The notes: generated from the sequence alone by a model not told the origin. A stretch of DNA of 64,000 bases from Ypsolopha sequella (GCA_934047225.1 OW204010.1:3056294-3120293); one strand, 5' to 3'. Shown: positions 1 to 11,487, numbered from the stretch's first letter. A program made the numbers and translations.

Positions 1-20
1 CTCCTCTCATGTAAGGTACA

Positions 21-1045
21 TCCAACTAATATTATAAATGCGAAAGTTGGGATGGATATAAAGTTTTTAAAGTTGTATAAATTTGGTATGTTTGTTACTC
101 TTTCACGCCGTAACTGATGAACCGATTGAGTTGAAACTTTGCACAAATGTTGTTCTAAACCTGGAATAGGACAAAGGCTATTTTATATCTGATATATTAG
201 TTCCCATAGGATGGCAATGGGTTGTCAAGTTCCTATACAAAAGTGATCTACTGTTACTCCTTCACGCCGTACCTACTAAACCGATTAGGCTCAACTTTGC
301 ACAAATGTAGTTCTAGACCTGGAATAGGACATAGTAGACCACTTTTTATCCCATTAATCAGTTCAGAGGCAATTGGGTGTCAAGTTTCTATAGAAAAGTG
401 ATACACATCTTCACGCCGTACCTCCCGAACTGATAGGGCTGAAACTGCTTTAAATGTAGTTCTAGACCTCAAATAGGACATACGCTACTTTATATCAAAT
501 CAGTAACCAAAAAAAATTTTTCGTTTGAAAACGCGGCATGGATTTCGGTCTCGCCAAAGACCTTTTAGCATAATTCAGAGAACAAAAAATGGTGTCTTTC
601 GGAAACGCAGCCCGTCCTTCTTCTTCGCCAAAGACCGCCAATGATACTTAAGCAGATGATTAAAATTAATTAGAAAACAAAAGACTCAACTGGAAATGCG
701 GCTCGGCTTTCAGCCTCGCCAAACATGCTATACTAGGGGATTAAATCAGTTATCAAAGACAGCCGTTACACATTAGCAGAGGATTAATTCAAAGAACAAC
801 AAAATAGTGTCGATCTGCAAAACGGCTCGGGATTCGGCCTCGGTAAAGACGGAAACGTGTCTTGGTCTTCGGCCTCGCCAAAAAAACTTTACATAGGGAT
901 CAAATTAGAGATGATGAGAACCAAAAACACTTTAAATACTCCAAATCAAAGTTAGGTCAACTACTAAAACTACTAAATATTTACAGTTTTGATACGACTA
1001 TACAAAAACTTAATCAACGCGGGCGAAGCCGCGGGCAAATGCTAG
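21..1045 (+). mobile_element. Helitron-like non-autonomous element
   Basis: The element begins with TC right after an A (position 20) and ends with CTAG at 1042-1045 followed by T, which is the A|T insertion and TC...CTRR terminus expected of Helitrons. A short hairpin (CGCGG 1018-1022, loop 1023-1028, CCGCG 1029-1033) lies about 9 bp before the end, as Helitrons usually have. The head (CTAATATTATAAATGCGAAAG) and tail (GGGCGAAGCCGCGGGCAAA) resemble the Lep1-type family of Lepidoptera. Inside are three diverged copies of a roughly 150-bp block with TCACGCCGTA near 104, 261 and 412, then five copies of a GGTCTCGCCAAAGAC-like block near 545-880. No transposase is encoded; the open frame across its end carries no recognisable domain. 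Confidence 0.75.
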
Positions 1046-1099
1046 TTATCTATAAAAACGGCAAAAAGAACATGTCTTTTGTATGGGAGCCCCCTTAAA

Positions 1100-1235
1100 T
1101 ATTTATTTAATTTTGTTTTTTAGTATTTGTTGTTATAGTGGCAACAGAAATACATCATCTGTGAAAATTTCAACTGTCTAACTGTCACGGTTCATGAGAT
1201 ACAGCCTGGTGACAGACGGTCAGACAGAGTCCACC
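1100..1235 (-). repeat. GGTTCCGTACCC-type interspersed repeat fragment
   Basis: The stretch reads, on the minus strand, as the inner part of a dispersed repeat (accaggctgtat, catgaaccgtga, ttgaaattttcacag). Related copies lie at 7718-7795, 18655-18776, 43056-43197 and 51208-51965. The outer GGTTCCGTACCC end is missing here. The family is widespread in Lepidoptera as far as I recall; its class is not decided by this sequence. Confidence 0.5.
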
Positions 1236-1404
1236 TCATCCTATTAACAAAGTCGGATATGCATTTTTTTACAAATTTCATGTTTCGACATTTTCAGTTC
1301 TAAAACATTGGTATTTATGCAGCCAGTTCATAAAAAAACCAAGATTTTAATGTTATTTACGGAGTTACCAGAATAAAAAAGTCGGATCTGTGAATTACAT
1401 CCAT

Positions 1405-1440
1405 GCAACAATGTCGGATCTTCGCTCGCGACATTGTTGC
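1405..1440. repeat. Perfect 12-bp inverted repeat
   Basis: GCAACAATGTCG (1405-1416) and CGACATTGTTGC (1429-1440) are exact reverse complements around a 12-nt loop. The same AAGTCGGAT/ATGTCGGAT word also recurs at about 1250 and 1380. It lies 120 bp upstream of the small two-exon gene candidate, so it could be a promoter-proximal element or repeat debris. The rest of 1046-1561 shows no gene. Confidence 0.6.
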
Positions 1441-1561
1441 GGGGAAGGGGGGCGTAAATGAGCGCGCGGTTCTACCAGTTTCGACGATGTTGCCGGGGAG
1501 AGTGCACTTGTTGCTTCATAATCATAATTCTTTTGTGAACTAGCCTAATAGTGTCTTAGTT

Positions 1562-2402
1562 ATGTCGAATTTAAAATCCTCAAGGGCGAAGCGCATGTTA
1601 AAGTTAGTTTTCCAACCGGATGAAGGATTTATTCCACCGAAACAAAGAAAAGACTGTGTCGATACTTCAAACAATAACTGTCATTTACAAACAGGTAAGA
1701 ATAAGATTGTTTATTTTACTTTAATAATTTGTATTATTTTTGGTGAAAAATTTAAAATAATTTTAAAACGCTTTTAATGCTTAAAAGTTGGGTTTTTCAT
1801 TTAATTTAAAATTTCCACTTAAAACTGTAGGAGGTGACACAACTGACATTGATTACATTTTGTCAGAAGTACTACAACCGACATTATTGCTGGTGTATGA
1901 AGTTATGTTTTTGTTGGAAGTAACATAACCGACAATATTATTTGAATTATGAAAAAAGAAATTGTTGGAAGTTCACAACCTACAGTCTTCATGGCATATT
2001 CATAATAGTTTTTGTTGGATGTGCTACTTTACTAGGTGCTCATACTAACAACTTACATGTCGAGTGAACATTTAACATCCGACACTTAATGTCAAATAAT
2101 GAATAAACATATTCAGCTTAGTAATCCAAATTCTGAGCCGAGGGTTCCCTCACGTTTTTTTATTGAAAGTTGATTACATCGGTGCCGGGACTTGGCAATC
2201 CCACTACAGGTAGCTAACTATAACTTTGTCAGTGTGAATAATGTATGAATCCTGATGGATAGATCCTCGTTGTTTATCTTGCCATGAATGCATCATGTCG
2301 ATATAATAATTGCATGTTTCAGAAAATGATACGTTACCAATTCAAGAAGAATTTGAAGAATTAATTCAGCTGGAAGATTTGTTTGGAGAAGTCGACAAAT
2401 AA
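1562..2402 (+). CDS. Small two-exon gene candidate, function unknown
   Basis: Exon 1 (1562-1694) starts at ATG and ends at a good donor (CAG|GTAAGA). Exon 2 (2323-2402) follows a pyrimidine-containing acceptor (TGTTTCAG|AA). Joined, they give an open frame of 70 residues. The N-terminal half is basic (MSNLKSSRAKRMLKLVFQ); the C-terminal half is strongly acidic (EEFEELIQLEDLFGEVDK) and ends at TAA 2400-2402. The basic-then-acidic plan could suit a small nuclear or nucleic-acid-binding protein, but I do not recognise the family. The intron is about 630 bp and holds repeated ACAACCGACA-like words; an extra exon near 1832 after CTGTAG is possible but its phase does not fit. I see no domain match, and the gene may itself be a multicopy repeat-borne sequence. 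Confidence 0.4.
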
Positions 2403-2754
2403 AATGACTCGAAACAATCTAACTGTGATAATAATAATGAGCGGCACCATTTAGAAACTTTGGGTAGTAAAAAATCAATTTATAAAGAATCAGATAAAGA
2501 ATCATTTATTTAAATGCCACAACACACACGAAACAAAACACATTTTAAATACAACTTTTTTAACTAAAAATAAAATTGATAAATACAACACTGATACATA
2601 TAAACATGGAACGTCATGTGTCGTGGCAATAAAAAGGACCCCAACTCAGCATATGCTACGAGTGTTACCAGTAACATCCCGCAACGCTGTTATTCTGCTA
2701 GGGCCTGCAGTTATATATCAAGCACAGAAACAGTACACGGCATCCGAATAAAAT
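2403..2754. other. AT-rich spacer, no gene seen
   Basis: The stretch follows the stop of the two-exon candidate. It may hold that gene's 3' UTR. No long open frame, terminal repeat or tandem array is visible. Confidence 0.5.
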
Positions 2755-2894
2755 AGAAGTACGTATATAAATATAAATATTTATTTATGTCGTATGTATA
2801 ATTAAAATATAAAATATAATATAAAGTATTGTGATTGGATAAATAAAAAGGCAAAATTTTGGCTTAAAACAAATAGAAATAATTGAAAATATTA

Positions 2895-5612
2895 TTATTG
2901 AATGATATTGTTTATCTTGCAATTGAAAGGAGTTAACTCGTACTTCGCATACTGTATGAAGAGGCAGACCATTTCAATTTGTGAAATAATTAAGTACTTT
3001 GGAGAACCTGTTTTAACAACTCCAAACAGAAGGCAGGCGAGATGATACTGCAGTCTACCTTTCATATTAAGTATGTTGGCGTTGTTAAGGAATGGAGTTA
3101 CATGGGATCGTGGAGGTACATGAAAGCAAAAACGAGCACAGGCATTTTGAACCCGCTGGATGAGGCGCATCGTCTTGGCATAGAGACAAGGGCCGAAAAC
3201 GGCACTGCAGTAATTAAGTTTTGACAGGATGAGCGCCTCACAAAGCCTAACTCGTAATTCTTCTTTGAGAAAGTCACGTATGCGATAGACAACACTAAGG
3301 CGGTAAAAACAGTTTCTCAATAGCTCAGCAACGTGAGTTTCAAAGCGTAGTTCTTCGTCGATAATAACCCCCAAACTTCTAGCTTCATGCACTCTTTCTA
3401 CTGACTCGTTCATGATAGTAACTGTAGGATTAGCTGAAGATGTACTTTTGATTTGATGACGACTACCGAGGACCATAAATTTTGATTTAGAAGGATTGAA
3501 AGCCAGAGAATTTTTGTTAGACCACAAAGAAATACGTTCCAAATCTTCGTTTAATTTTGTTACAGCATCATCTACATTAGCGGGAGTACAAGGTATGTAT
3601 ATCTGGAGGTCATCAGCATACATATGATATTAACAGTTTAATATATTACTCACGATGTCACCACTATACAATATAAAAAGAAGAGGTCAAAGAATAGATC
3701 CCTGAGGAACTCCAAGGTCCTTAGAAGTAATTTGAGATCTAAGACTGCTACCATCACGTCTTTGCAATACCACTTGCTGTTGTCTATCACTCAAATAACT
3801 ATCAAACCATCTGACTGTGGCAACATCAAACCCATAGTATGAGAGCTTTGATAGCATAAGATTAATGTTGATGCAATCGAAAGCTCTAGAAAAATCTAGT
3901 AAAGCCAGAATAGTTCCCTGTCCAGTATCTTGTGCGGCGAGCATGTTATCTACGACGTCTAACAGAGCTGTGTTTGTACTTCTTCCCCTTCTTAAACCTG
4001 ACTGTACTTCTGGCAGTATTTTGTTACATTCTAAATACTCTGTAGTTTGAGAGTATATTACATTTTCCAGTATTTTAGATAAATACGGTAGAACATTAAC
4101 AGGACGAAGGTCTTTTACGCCAGATGGGTTATTGTTTTTAGGAATAGGTTTTACAAGAGCCATTTTCCATACTTTAGGGAACGTATTTGTACTAATGGAT
4201 CTATTTATGATTCCAGTAATGACACCCAACGTAGAAGGTAACGTCATTAAAATCATGTCCATTATAAGACGGTCAGCTCCTTGAGCATTAGAACTAATTT
4301 TAAATATCACTTTAGCCACAAAAGATTTGTTAACTGGTTTTAATTTAAAAGTAGAAGAGCTAAATCTATGACATTCAAAATATGTTAAATCGGATATAGA
4401 TACGTCTTTGCTTCCAGGGATGTTAGGAAATGAGAATTAATTTCATTTGGGTTATTAAGGTGTTCAGGAATTTGGGATGACGCCTTAAAACTGACAGCAA
4501 CTGTATTTTTAAGATTCTTCCAAAGGAATTTAGAATTATTCATATTTTTATTTATATGGTGCTCAAAGTATGCTCTCTTTTCGTAAAATAGTGATGAATT
4601 TACTAAATGTTTTAACTCTTTATAAGACTTTTTGTTTTTATCGGACTTATTTTTACAAAACGCGAGATTGGCTTCATCCCGTAACTTCATCATTAGTTGG
4701 ACATTACTAGTTAACCATGGTGGTAGTTGTTTATTGACAAGTTTACTTTTTTCTGGCGCATAGATATCAAAAAGGTTTAGCAAAAGATCATTAAATTTAG
4801 TGCACATTAAGTCCACAGAATCGGTAAACTCGAGACTTTTCCAATCAATAAGAGCTAAATTTCGATTAAAATCTTCTTGATTAACATTTTTCAATGGTCT
4901 GAAAGTAATCCACTTTGGCTGAGGTTTCTCTTTGTTAATTTTAAGTTCAATGTAGACCATCGCATGATGGTTTAAGTCTGGAATGTAGTCCACGGTGACC
5001 TTTTGAACATTTGCATTGGTGCAGACGACATCAATCAGAGTTTCACTGTTATCCAAGAAATGAGTGGGCTCCGTGACATAGTTTTGTAAATTCGAGTATT
5101 TTAAAAATTCATGAAATTGCTTCGTTTTACTGTCCTGGATATCGAAAAGATTTATATTAAAATCACCCAACAAAATAATAAAATCATAGTGAGAAAAGTG
5201 GGTGATTGACTCAGTAATAGCATCAAAAAATGTGTTTACATTTATCCACCTCGGTCTATAAGCGGTACCTATGGCGATTCTACACGAGTTAACATTCAAA
5301 GTAACCCACATTTGATCAATGGGAGTGTCAGATTGAGGATGAGCTCGAGTTCTCACGTGAATGTTTCTACTGACGTAGTACCCGACACCCCCCCCCCCCT
5401 CTGTCACGCACGGACCGCGGACGCGGTACGTGACGTAAACGGTACCCGAGAGCGGACGGAGCCTTAGCATCTTGACCCTCGTGCAACCATGTTTCATTTA
5501 TCGCGAGAATGTCTGGAGAATGTCGATGTAGTGCCACTAAAAACTCATCATGTTTCGTACCCAACGACTGCGCATTAAACAAACCAATTTTTAGATGTTT
5601 AGACTGAACCAT
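2895..5612 (-). pseudogene. LINE-1 ORF2: endonuclease and reverse transcriptase, broken
   Basis: The endonuclease part begins near 5612 (IGLFNAQSLGTKHDEF, AINETWL) and includes GDFNINLFD and the TLIDVVCTN segment. The reverse transcriptase shows LRPVNVLPYLSKILE, SGLRRGRSTNTALLD, LLDFSRAFDC, GVPQGSIL and the catalytic YADD (in MYADDLQIY). Breaks seen: a frameshift at a run of 12 C (5388-5399), a frameshift near 4405 between the endonuclease-linker and the RT, a TGA right after GVPQGSIL (3687-3689), a TAA at 3630-3632 just before YADD, and a garbled C-terminus after about 3000. The two stops next to YADD lie in one continuous frame, so they are point mutations. Confidence 0.8.
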
Positions 5613-6538
5613 AAGAATTTAATATATGTGTAATAAAAATTGGTATTTGTAAGATACATAGAACATAAAAATTACTTAGAATACAGTGGCAGTCAATTAA
5701 TATTGTATAATAGATATAATATAAGAAGAGTTTCCAGGATTTTATTACCATGACACATGACGACCCCATAGAGATAACTAAGTTTACTCGTATAATATAA
5801 AAATAATAATAATTTCCCTTGTAAACATGTTTGCAGAAAGGTATTTCAAGAATTGCACATTTATAGCACACATAGAACAATATAAACAAAATCAGAGACG
5901 GTTTGAAAAACAATAAAAAGTTGATACATTTCGATAAAGAAAAATGTGACAGTACAAAGTTTGACAATATTAAACATTTTGTGTAGATTCCTAAACTAAT
6001 GCTTGATAAATAGAAGCAGTGAAAAGAGTACTGGCACATTCAAAAATGCAGTAAAGATATATAACAAATAACCATCAACATATATACGTTTTTCCTAATA
6101 GCAGCGTAATTTATTTTTATTTTTGTCACAGCATTGACTTTGCTAGACATTACAATGCGAGTTAATAAATGACACAAACATTTTATAAAATAAAATAAAA
6201 AGGCGATATAATATTTTATTCCAAAAGTTGTAAATATACAGAAATAAGAGGACATGCAAATTTGACTGAAGTAATAAAAACACGCTAAATAAGAAACAAC
6301 ACTCAAAATAAATAAAAACAAGTAGTTTATTACTAAATTCTGAATAATAAAATAAATAATAACTTGTCGTTGAATATTTCCGCCAAAACAATGATCACTT
6401 GCCGTTGGAAATAGCTGATTTATTTTAATGCGATTAACTATATAAACACCACCACAAGGATGAGAAAAATACAAAAATAAAATAAAACATAAAATCATAA
6501 CATACTTTATTTTTGGGCAGTTAAATGTGAGCTAAGGC
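5613..6538 (-). other. LINE-1 inter-ORF spacer, AT-rich
   Basis: This 926-bp stretch separates ORF1 and ORF2. Open frames here are low-complexity (Phe/Tyr/Ile/Leu-rich) and look like products of AT-rich DNA. LINE-3 has the same arrangement with a 403-bp spacer, so a long spacer is a shared trait of these elements in this window. Confidence 0.6.
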
Positions 6539-7537
6539 TTACGAGCTAACCCTTTCCATCCCAAAAATTCTACTGATATCAGCTTCAGAGCGAATACGAT
6601 GACTGTTTTTTCTAGTTTCTTGTCGAGTGAGAATATGCCCTTCTTTTGTCCAAACGAACCTCCAATCTTGACGTTTGCTGGCCTCCTTAGCTTGCTTGAA
6701 TAGCTACCTGTTTTCTTTAGTAAGTCGCTCGTTGACATAAAAACGGCGTGGTGGCTCGGGGAGGCCACAGTCCGCAGTGGTGGCGGTGCGGCGCACACGC
6801 GCCTCCCGCATCAGCTCGTCACGCAAAGAGCAGCGCGCTAATTTAACTGCGATAAGGCGCGGGGGCATTCCCACCACGCTGTCACCCGAACCCGACCGCG
6901 GTGGGCCCACTCGCGTAGCATGGATAATGTCACGTGTCTCCAGCTCGACTCCCAGCTTCCTAGCGAGCTGAGTGACCGTATGAACCACGCTCTCGCCGTT
7001 CGCCTCCGGAACGTTTGACAGCTCGACGTCACAAAGCAAAAGATCTTGTTCCCGTTCATTAATATCGGCCTTTAATTGAGTAATGGTATTATTTAATTCT
7101 TTAATTTCGACCGATTTTTCTTCGAAAAATACAACACGAGTTTCCAAGTTGTCAACGCGCTGGTTTATCTCTGTGATAGATGATGTTATTTTTGACATTG
7201 ACAAAGTAAGCTCATTCATCTGCACTCTTGTAATACGCATTTCCTCCCGGAACATTCTCAGTTCTAACGCCAGGTCGACCTCATCCGTGGCGTTCATAGA
7301 CGTCTCATTTAAAGACACATTCGGTTTTGATTTTGATGTATCAACAACGGTTGAAGTACTTGCACTTAGCGATTGCTCCTTTTCCTTGCAGATACTACAG
7401 GCCCAGCAAGAAGTGTCAAACTCAGCTTTCGTAACTGTGATAGGTATACAGTCGCGATGTAGGTTACATTTACACCTCGGACACATAACGCCATCTCCCA
7501 GAGACATAAAGCGACCGCCCGAGTAGCAATTGAGTAC
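6539..7537 (-). pseudogene. LINE-1 ORF1: PHD-like finger, coiled coil, FP-like tail
   Basis: ORF1 proteins bind element RNA. The likely start is the Met at 7537, just before a cysteine/histidine finger (CPRCKCNLHRDC ... CWACSIC) that looks like a PHD-type zinc finger. An upstream in-frame Met at 7585 would add 16 residues. A long heptad-rich coiled coil follows (region of MRITRVQMNELTLSMSKI), then an RNA-binding-like part with VELETRDIIHATRVG. The tail (FYVNERLTKEN, then RFVWTKEGHILTR) resembles the baculovirus FP C-terminal domain found in many insect LINE ORF1s. A single in-frame TAG at 6704-6706 splits the ORF; the same frame then stays open to TAA at 6539-6541. Confidence 0.7.
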
Positions 7538-7717
7538 CATTTTGACAATCGATACGTATAGCAGAGAATGCAGACGGCGAACCAACGGTAATAGCGATAG
7601 TACTTCAACGGACCGCTACATGGAAGATAACCGTATCAACAGATGGGGGTACAAGGAAAAAATATATATTTAAATGTTGTTATTAGGATCCAAACCGCAC
7701 TATAATAAATAAAACAG

Positions 7718-7795
7718 AGAAATGAGGCGACTGACGGACAGCGAAGTCTTAGAAATAGGGTCCCGTTGGTTATCCTTTGGGTACGGAACCCTACA
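7718..7795 (-). repeat. GGTTCCGTACCC-type repeat end
   Basis: The minus strand reads agggttccgtacccaaagg, then aacgggaccctattt and tccgtcagtcg, matching the copy at 18655-18776. The surrounding 7621-8083 holds no gene and is taken as host intron. Confidence 0.55.
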
Positions 7796-8083
7796 AAAAG
7801 GAAAAAGTAAAATAAAATACTTTTAAATAAATAAATTCCCTAAAAATACGTGCGAAGTTGCCTGTAGGATTAAGGAACTACCTAGTAAATTAATTATATC
7901 TTAGAATAAATTGACGAAATATAATTCAGGTTGGACAAACACATTCCAAAATGCGTTGGTGCGCTTCTAAGTCACAGCAACGGGTAGGTTTAATATAACA
8001 CTATAAAAACGTCGTCCTGTTCCGAGCAATGTTTATCTAGAAACATTTTTCCACTTGTGACATTAATTTTATCATTTACTTAC

Positions 8084-8377
8084 CAATATGATCCGTTGGA
8101 CAGTTATCACTCACGCCTGCTATATTTTCAGCTACAACCATAAACAACTGATATTCTAAACGTCCATCGTAAGTTATATTAGCTTCTAGTTGATCAGGTG
8201 TTTCGTTCCGAGCGATTTTCCATTGTTGGGGGCAACTGCTCCGATTTCTGTACTTTATTATGTACTGAGTTAAATTAGAACTGCCCGTATCGTCGGGTTG
8301 ATTCCATTTAATTGTTGCATTATGATGAGCCCCATACGCATTAGTAATGTATGGATTTTTCGGGCACGATGGTTTCA
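8084..8377 (-). CDS. Host exon: fibronectin type III-like domain (downstream)
   Basis: This is a 294-bp exon (98 codons) bordered on the minus strand by an acceptor (TTACATTACAG|TG) and a strong donor (G|GTAAGTAA). Both introns are phase 1, the symmetrical class typical of extracellular modules. The peptide has the pattern of a fibronectin type III domain: SCPKNPYITNAYG at the start, NATIKWNQPDDTGSSNLTQY (B-C strands with the conserved Trp), YIIKYRN (C strand), then LEYQLFMVVAENIAG (the Tyr-x-hydrophobic-x-hydrophobic motif of strand F and the A-x-N of the F-G turn). Several N-glycosylation motifs (NAT, NLT, NRS, NET, NIT) support a secreted or cell-surface position. I cannot name the gene; receptor kinase, cytokine-type receptor or adhesion molecule are all possible. 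Confidence 0.7.
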
Positions 8378-9214
8378 CTGTAATGTAACGTGACACAATT
8401 ACATAATTGAAATGAAGCGAATTTGAATTCCACTGAAGACGACCACAAGTGAATCGAAATATATTTTGAAAATACTTTTACTTTGTTATATTATACAGGA
8501 CGTAAAAGCAAAACAAAGGCAAGAATCCTTTAAGGGTAGGTATGTTAGTACGACTCATAAATTATTGGAAAAATAGCGGCAATTTAAATAATGTACCAGT
8601 GCCACACAATATTACGATTTGTTGAAATTAAAATACTCAATGTGATCGGTCGAGACCGCGCTACGGGTGAATGAACCGCGTTGATAAGTGAAAAATAATA
8701 TAATTTTTGGTAAAAATTCAAGGTGTATTTTTTTATAAATATTTATCAGTATCGTGTATACTTTCATACCCTTAAGAGATTCTTAGGTTTTGCATTTACA
8801 GCCTGTTTATACTCATTTCTAAAAATAAAAGCCTATTATGGAGAGGTATTAAATATAATTTTTATTTAATTACTGATTTAAAGCTAAACAAAAACTACCG
8901 TGGAACGGTAAGAATAAAAAACCCTCTCAAAAATATATAAAATCTAAAATACTGTTTTGTTAAATATTTATGACATAAAATTCTTTATAATATACTCGTA
9001 TATAGTTATAATTTTAAATAAAAATAATGATGTTTTGTTAAAAGCATAAATATGGATGTCGCCGATTTAAGTTACTGTCCCAATTAGATGACTTGGTCGT
9101 TAATTAAGGATCAACCTGACCCTATAACTCAGAACAACGGCCAGACCTACGAGAGTTTTTGAAAAAATTAGGTCGTTCTTTCTGAGTCCATCGGTCGGTG
9201 CGCTGAGGAGGCTT
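8378..9214. other. AT-rich host intron, no gene seen
   Basis: The stretch lies between the acceptor of the downstream host exon and the LINE-2 fragment. No open frame, terminal repeat or tandem array is visible. Confidence 0.5.
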
Positions 9215-9229
9215 CTTTCCATATGTCAG

Positions 9230-9745
9230 TTGTATGTTGAGGTGCGTGATCTGAAGTATAACGCAAAAAAGAGCGAGTTTTTAATATTTAAGGCAGGGCC
9301 TAAAACATATAAAATTGTGCCTGAAGTCAAGCTCTGCGGTACCTCGTTGTCCAGGGTCACGCACTTCAAATACTTGGGGCACTGGGTTCGAGAGGACCTC
9401 AGTGATTGTAATGATATAGAGAGGGAGCGCAGGTCGCTGGCTGTCCGATGTAATATGCTTGCCCGCAGATTTGCACGGTGTACGAATCAGGTAAAGGTGA
9501 CGCTCTTCAAAGCATATTGCCAGTCCTTTTACACGTGTAGTCTGTGGGTGGACTACACGCGTCGGGCATATAGCGACCTGCGGGTCCAGTATAATAATGC
9601 TTTCAGGATATTGTTGGGGTTACCGCGATATTGCAGCGCCTCTGTCATGTTCGCGAAAGCACACACAGATGGTTTCGCGGCAATCATGCAAAAGTACTGT
9701 GCGTCGCTGCTCAGTCGAATTCAAGCCAGCCCCAATTGTATCCTG
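9230..9745 (+). pseudogene. LINE-2 fragment, part 1: RT C-terminal region
   Basis: The open frame encodes the region after the catalytic core of a non-LTR reverse transcriptase: YNAKKSEFLIF, LCGTSLSRVTHFKYLGHWV (the canonical LG motif), RRFARCTNQVKVTLFKAYCQ, and RAYSDLRVQYNNAFRILLGLPRYC. The element is 5' truncated near 9215. The frame breaks at 9745, where the LTR of element C begins. It resumes in frame at 17542, so this is the left half of an interrupted ORF. Confidence 0.75.
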
Positions 9746-9945
9746 TGTGCAGCTCTCGGGCTGTAGTAATTTTAGTGGGATTTCTAGGCACTACACTTGA
9801 TGGAGAACAAAGTCTTTCGTAATTAAAAGATATTTTTAATTAGCACCAGTACTAGATGTCACCAACATACAAATCAGAAGAACAGGAAGTACAGTTTTTG
9901 TTGCCACAATAATAAAATTATAAATGTTTGTTGGGGTTGCCAACA
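9746..9945 (-). repeat. Element C 3' LTR
   Basis: 200 bp, TGTGCAGCTC at the left and GTTGCCAACA at the right. It matches 17336-17536 with about four differences. Because the genes run on the minus strand, this is the 3' LTR. Confidence 0.9.
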
Positions 9946-10308
9946 TGCTGCGGCCCCAGAAAGAAAACGTTGAAAACAATAATTTGAAGACAACAAATGT
10001 TTTTGACTATTAACAAACTAAGCCATGACTTAACTATATTATTAACATATGACATGTGTGAAAATAATATTATTAAATATACAATTTGTTAAGTAAATAA
10101 CAGAAATTTATTACAATTTTTATGAGTAATTTTATTCCGCTCAGTAAATGAAAACTTAATTAAATTGAGCTATGTAAATACAAAATAGAAGCAACATTGG
10201 CTGCTTACAATTTTTATGAGTAAGTTTATTACAGGAAAACTTAATTAAATTAAGCTTAATACAAACAAAAGCACATTGGCGGCTTAGTTAACTAATAGTA
10301 GTAAGAAC

Positions 10309-11487
10309 TTAATTCTCAATAGGTAGCAAACATATGCCTGAAAGCGACCTAGTATATACTTTGCCATTAGGGGCAGTTACTTCAAAGGCTCTCACTTTGC
10401 CATCACCACCTGGAAATATTTTTGAAATACGCGCCACAGGCCAATAAAGAGGAGGAGAATTTGGTTCCTTAAGCAGTACTAGCCCTCCAATACAAATATT
10501 AGGCAAATCATCGCGCCATTTTGGCCTATTCTGTAATGTATTCAAGTATTGTTTGTGCCAGACCTTCCAAAAGCTTTGCTTCATACTTTCAACTAACTGC
10601 CAAAATTTAAGCCTATTCATTGGAACTTCAGAAATGTCTGTGTCAGGGTAAGTGGTGAGAGGAGTACCTACTAAAAAGTGCCCGGGTGTCAGATAGCTAT
10701 AGTCCGAAATATCTGAGGACAAACCTATCAAAGGTCTTGAATTTAATATCGCTTCTATTTCAGTTACCACAGTAATTAACTGTTCATAAGTCAGTATACT
10801 CTTTTGAAGTGTTCTTTTTAAATGAAACTTCATGCTCTTTACAGCAGATTCAGCCAATCCTGCAAAGACTGGTGAGTACGAAGGCGTGAAGTGAAATTTG
10901 ATTCCTTGTTGGGATGAAAAGCTTTGAACTAGAGTTTGATGGTCTTTAGAACTGTTAAGCCTGTACAAATCAGCTAGATGGTTAGCGGCGCCCTTAAAGG
11001 CACCTCCATTGTCACAAAAAACTTCACTGGGCATAGCACGTCGCGAGATGAATCTTTTAAAGCAAGCAAGGAAACATTCCGTCGTTAAATCTGAGGCTAA
11101 CTCCAAATGAATCGCCTCTGTATTGAAACATACGAACACGCAAATATAACCCTTGGTAATTATTGCTCGTCTAACCCTCGAATTTTTTATTTGTACTGGC
11201 CCACAAAAATCCAGTCCTAAAGCTTGAAAAGCTCTCGAGGCTGTTACTCGTTGCTTTGGTAGTGACCCCATCAGCTGTTTTGCACAGGATGCCTTTATTC
11301 TAAAACAAGGTAAGCATTTTTGAGTTACTTTTTTAACTTGACGTAATCCGTTAACAAGCCAATATTTTTGATTTAACTGAGATAATAATAATTTTGGACA
11401 AGCATGAAGTAATCTAAGGTGCTCGTGTGAGATAAGAAGCTCTGTTAATTTAGAACCTTTCGGTAAAATTATTGGGTGTTTTTGATT
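10309..11487 (-). pseudogene. Element C integrase
   Basis: The frame resumes as HPIILPKGSKLTELLISHEH, followed by CLPCFRIKASC, which together form the HHCC zinc-binding module. The catalytic core has LGLDFCGPVQI (first Asp), EVFCDNGGAFKGAANH (second Asp) and AGLAESAVKSMK (Glu). The C-terminal BEL/Pao region follows: EAILNSRPLIGLSSD, LTPGHFLVG, then PLYWPVARISKIFPGGDGKV. From 11271 down to the stop at 10309 the reading frame is intact, so the integrase core is the best-preserved part of this copy. The last 360 bp toward the LTR is AT-rich non-coding DNA. Confidence 0.85.

Larger units (their letters stand above)
2755..7620 (-). mobile_element. LINE-1: decayed two-ORF non-LTR retrotransposon
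   Basis: On the minus strand the order is ORF1 (7537-6539), a 926-bp AT-rich spacer, then ORF2 with an APE-type endonuclease and reverse transcriptase (5612-2895), then an AT-rich 3' end. This is the architecture of Jockey/CR1-group non-LTR elements; the exact clade is not resolved. Both ORFs carry stops and frameshifts, so the copy is dead. Borders are approximate: the 3' end fades into ATAAATATTTAT-rich DNA near 2755 and the 5' end is placed near 7620. I found no target-site duplication. Confidence 0.75.

Noticed and set aside
862..1098. 78-codon plus-strand frame
   Set aside because: It spans the 3' end of the Helitron-like element and runs past its border; no domain or splice signal supports it.
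5599..6498. Minus-strand frames rich in Phe, Tyr, Ile and Leu
   Set aside because: They lie in the AT-rich spacer between LINE-1 ORF1 and ORF2, have no domain, and their composition reflects poly-T-rich DNA.
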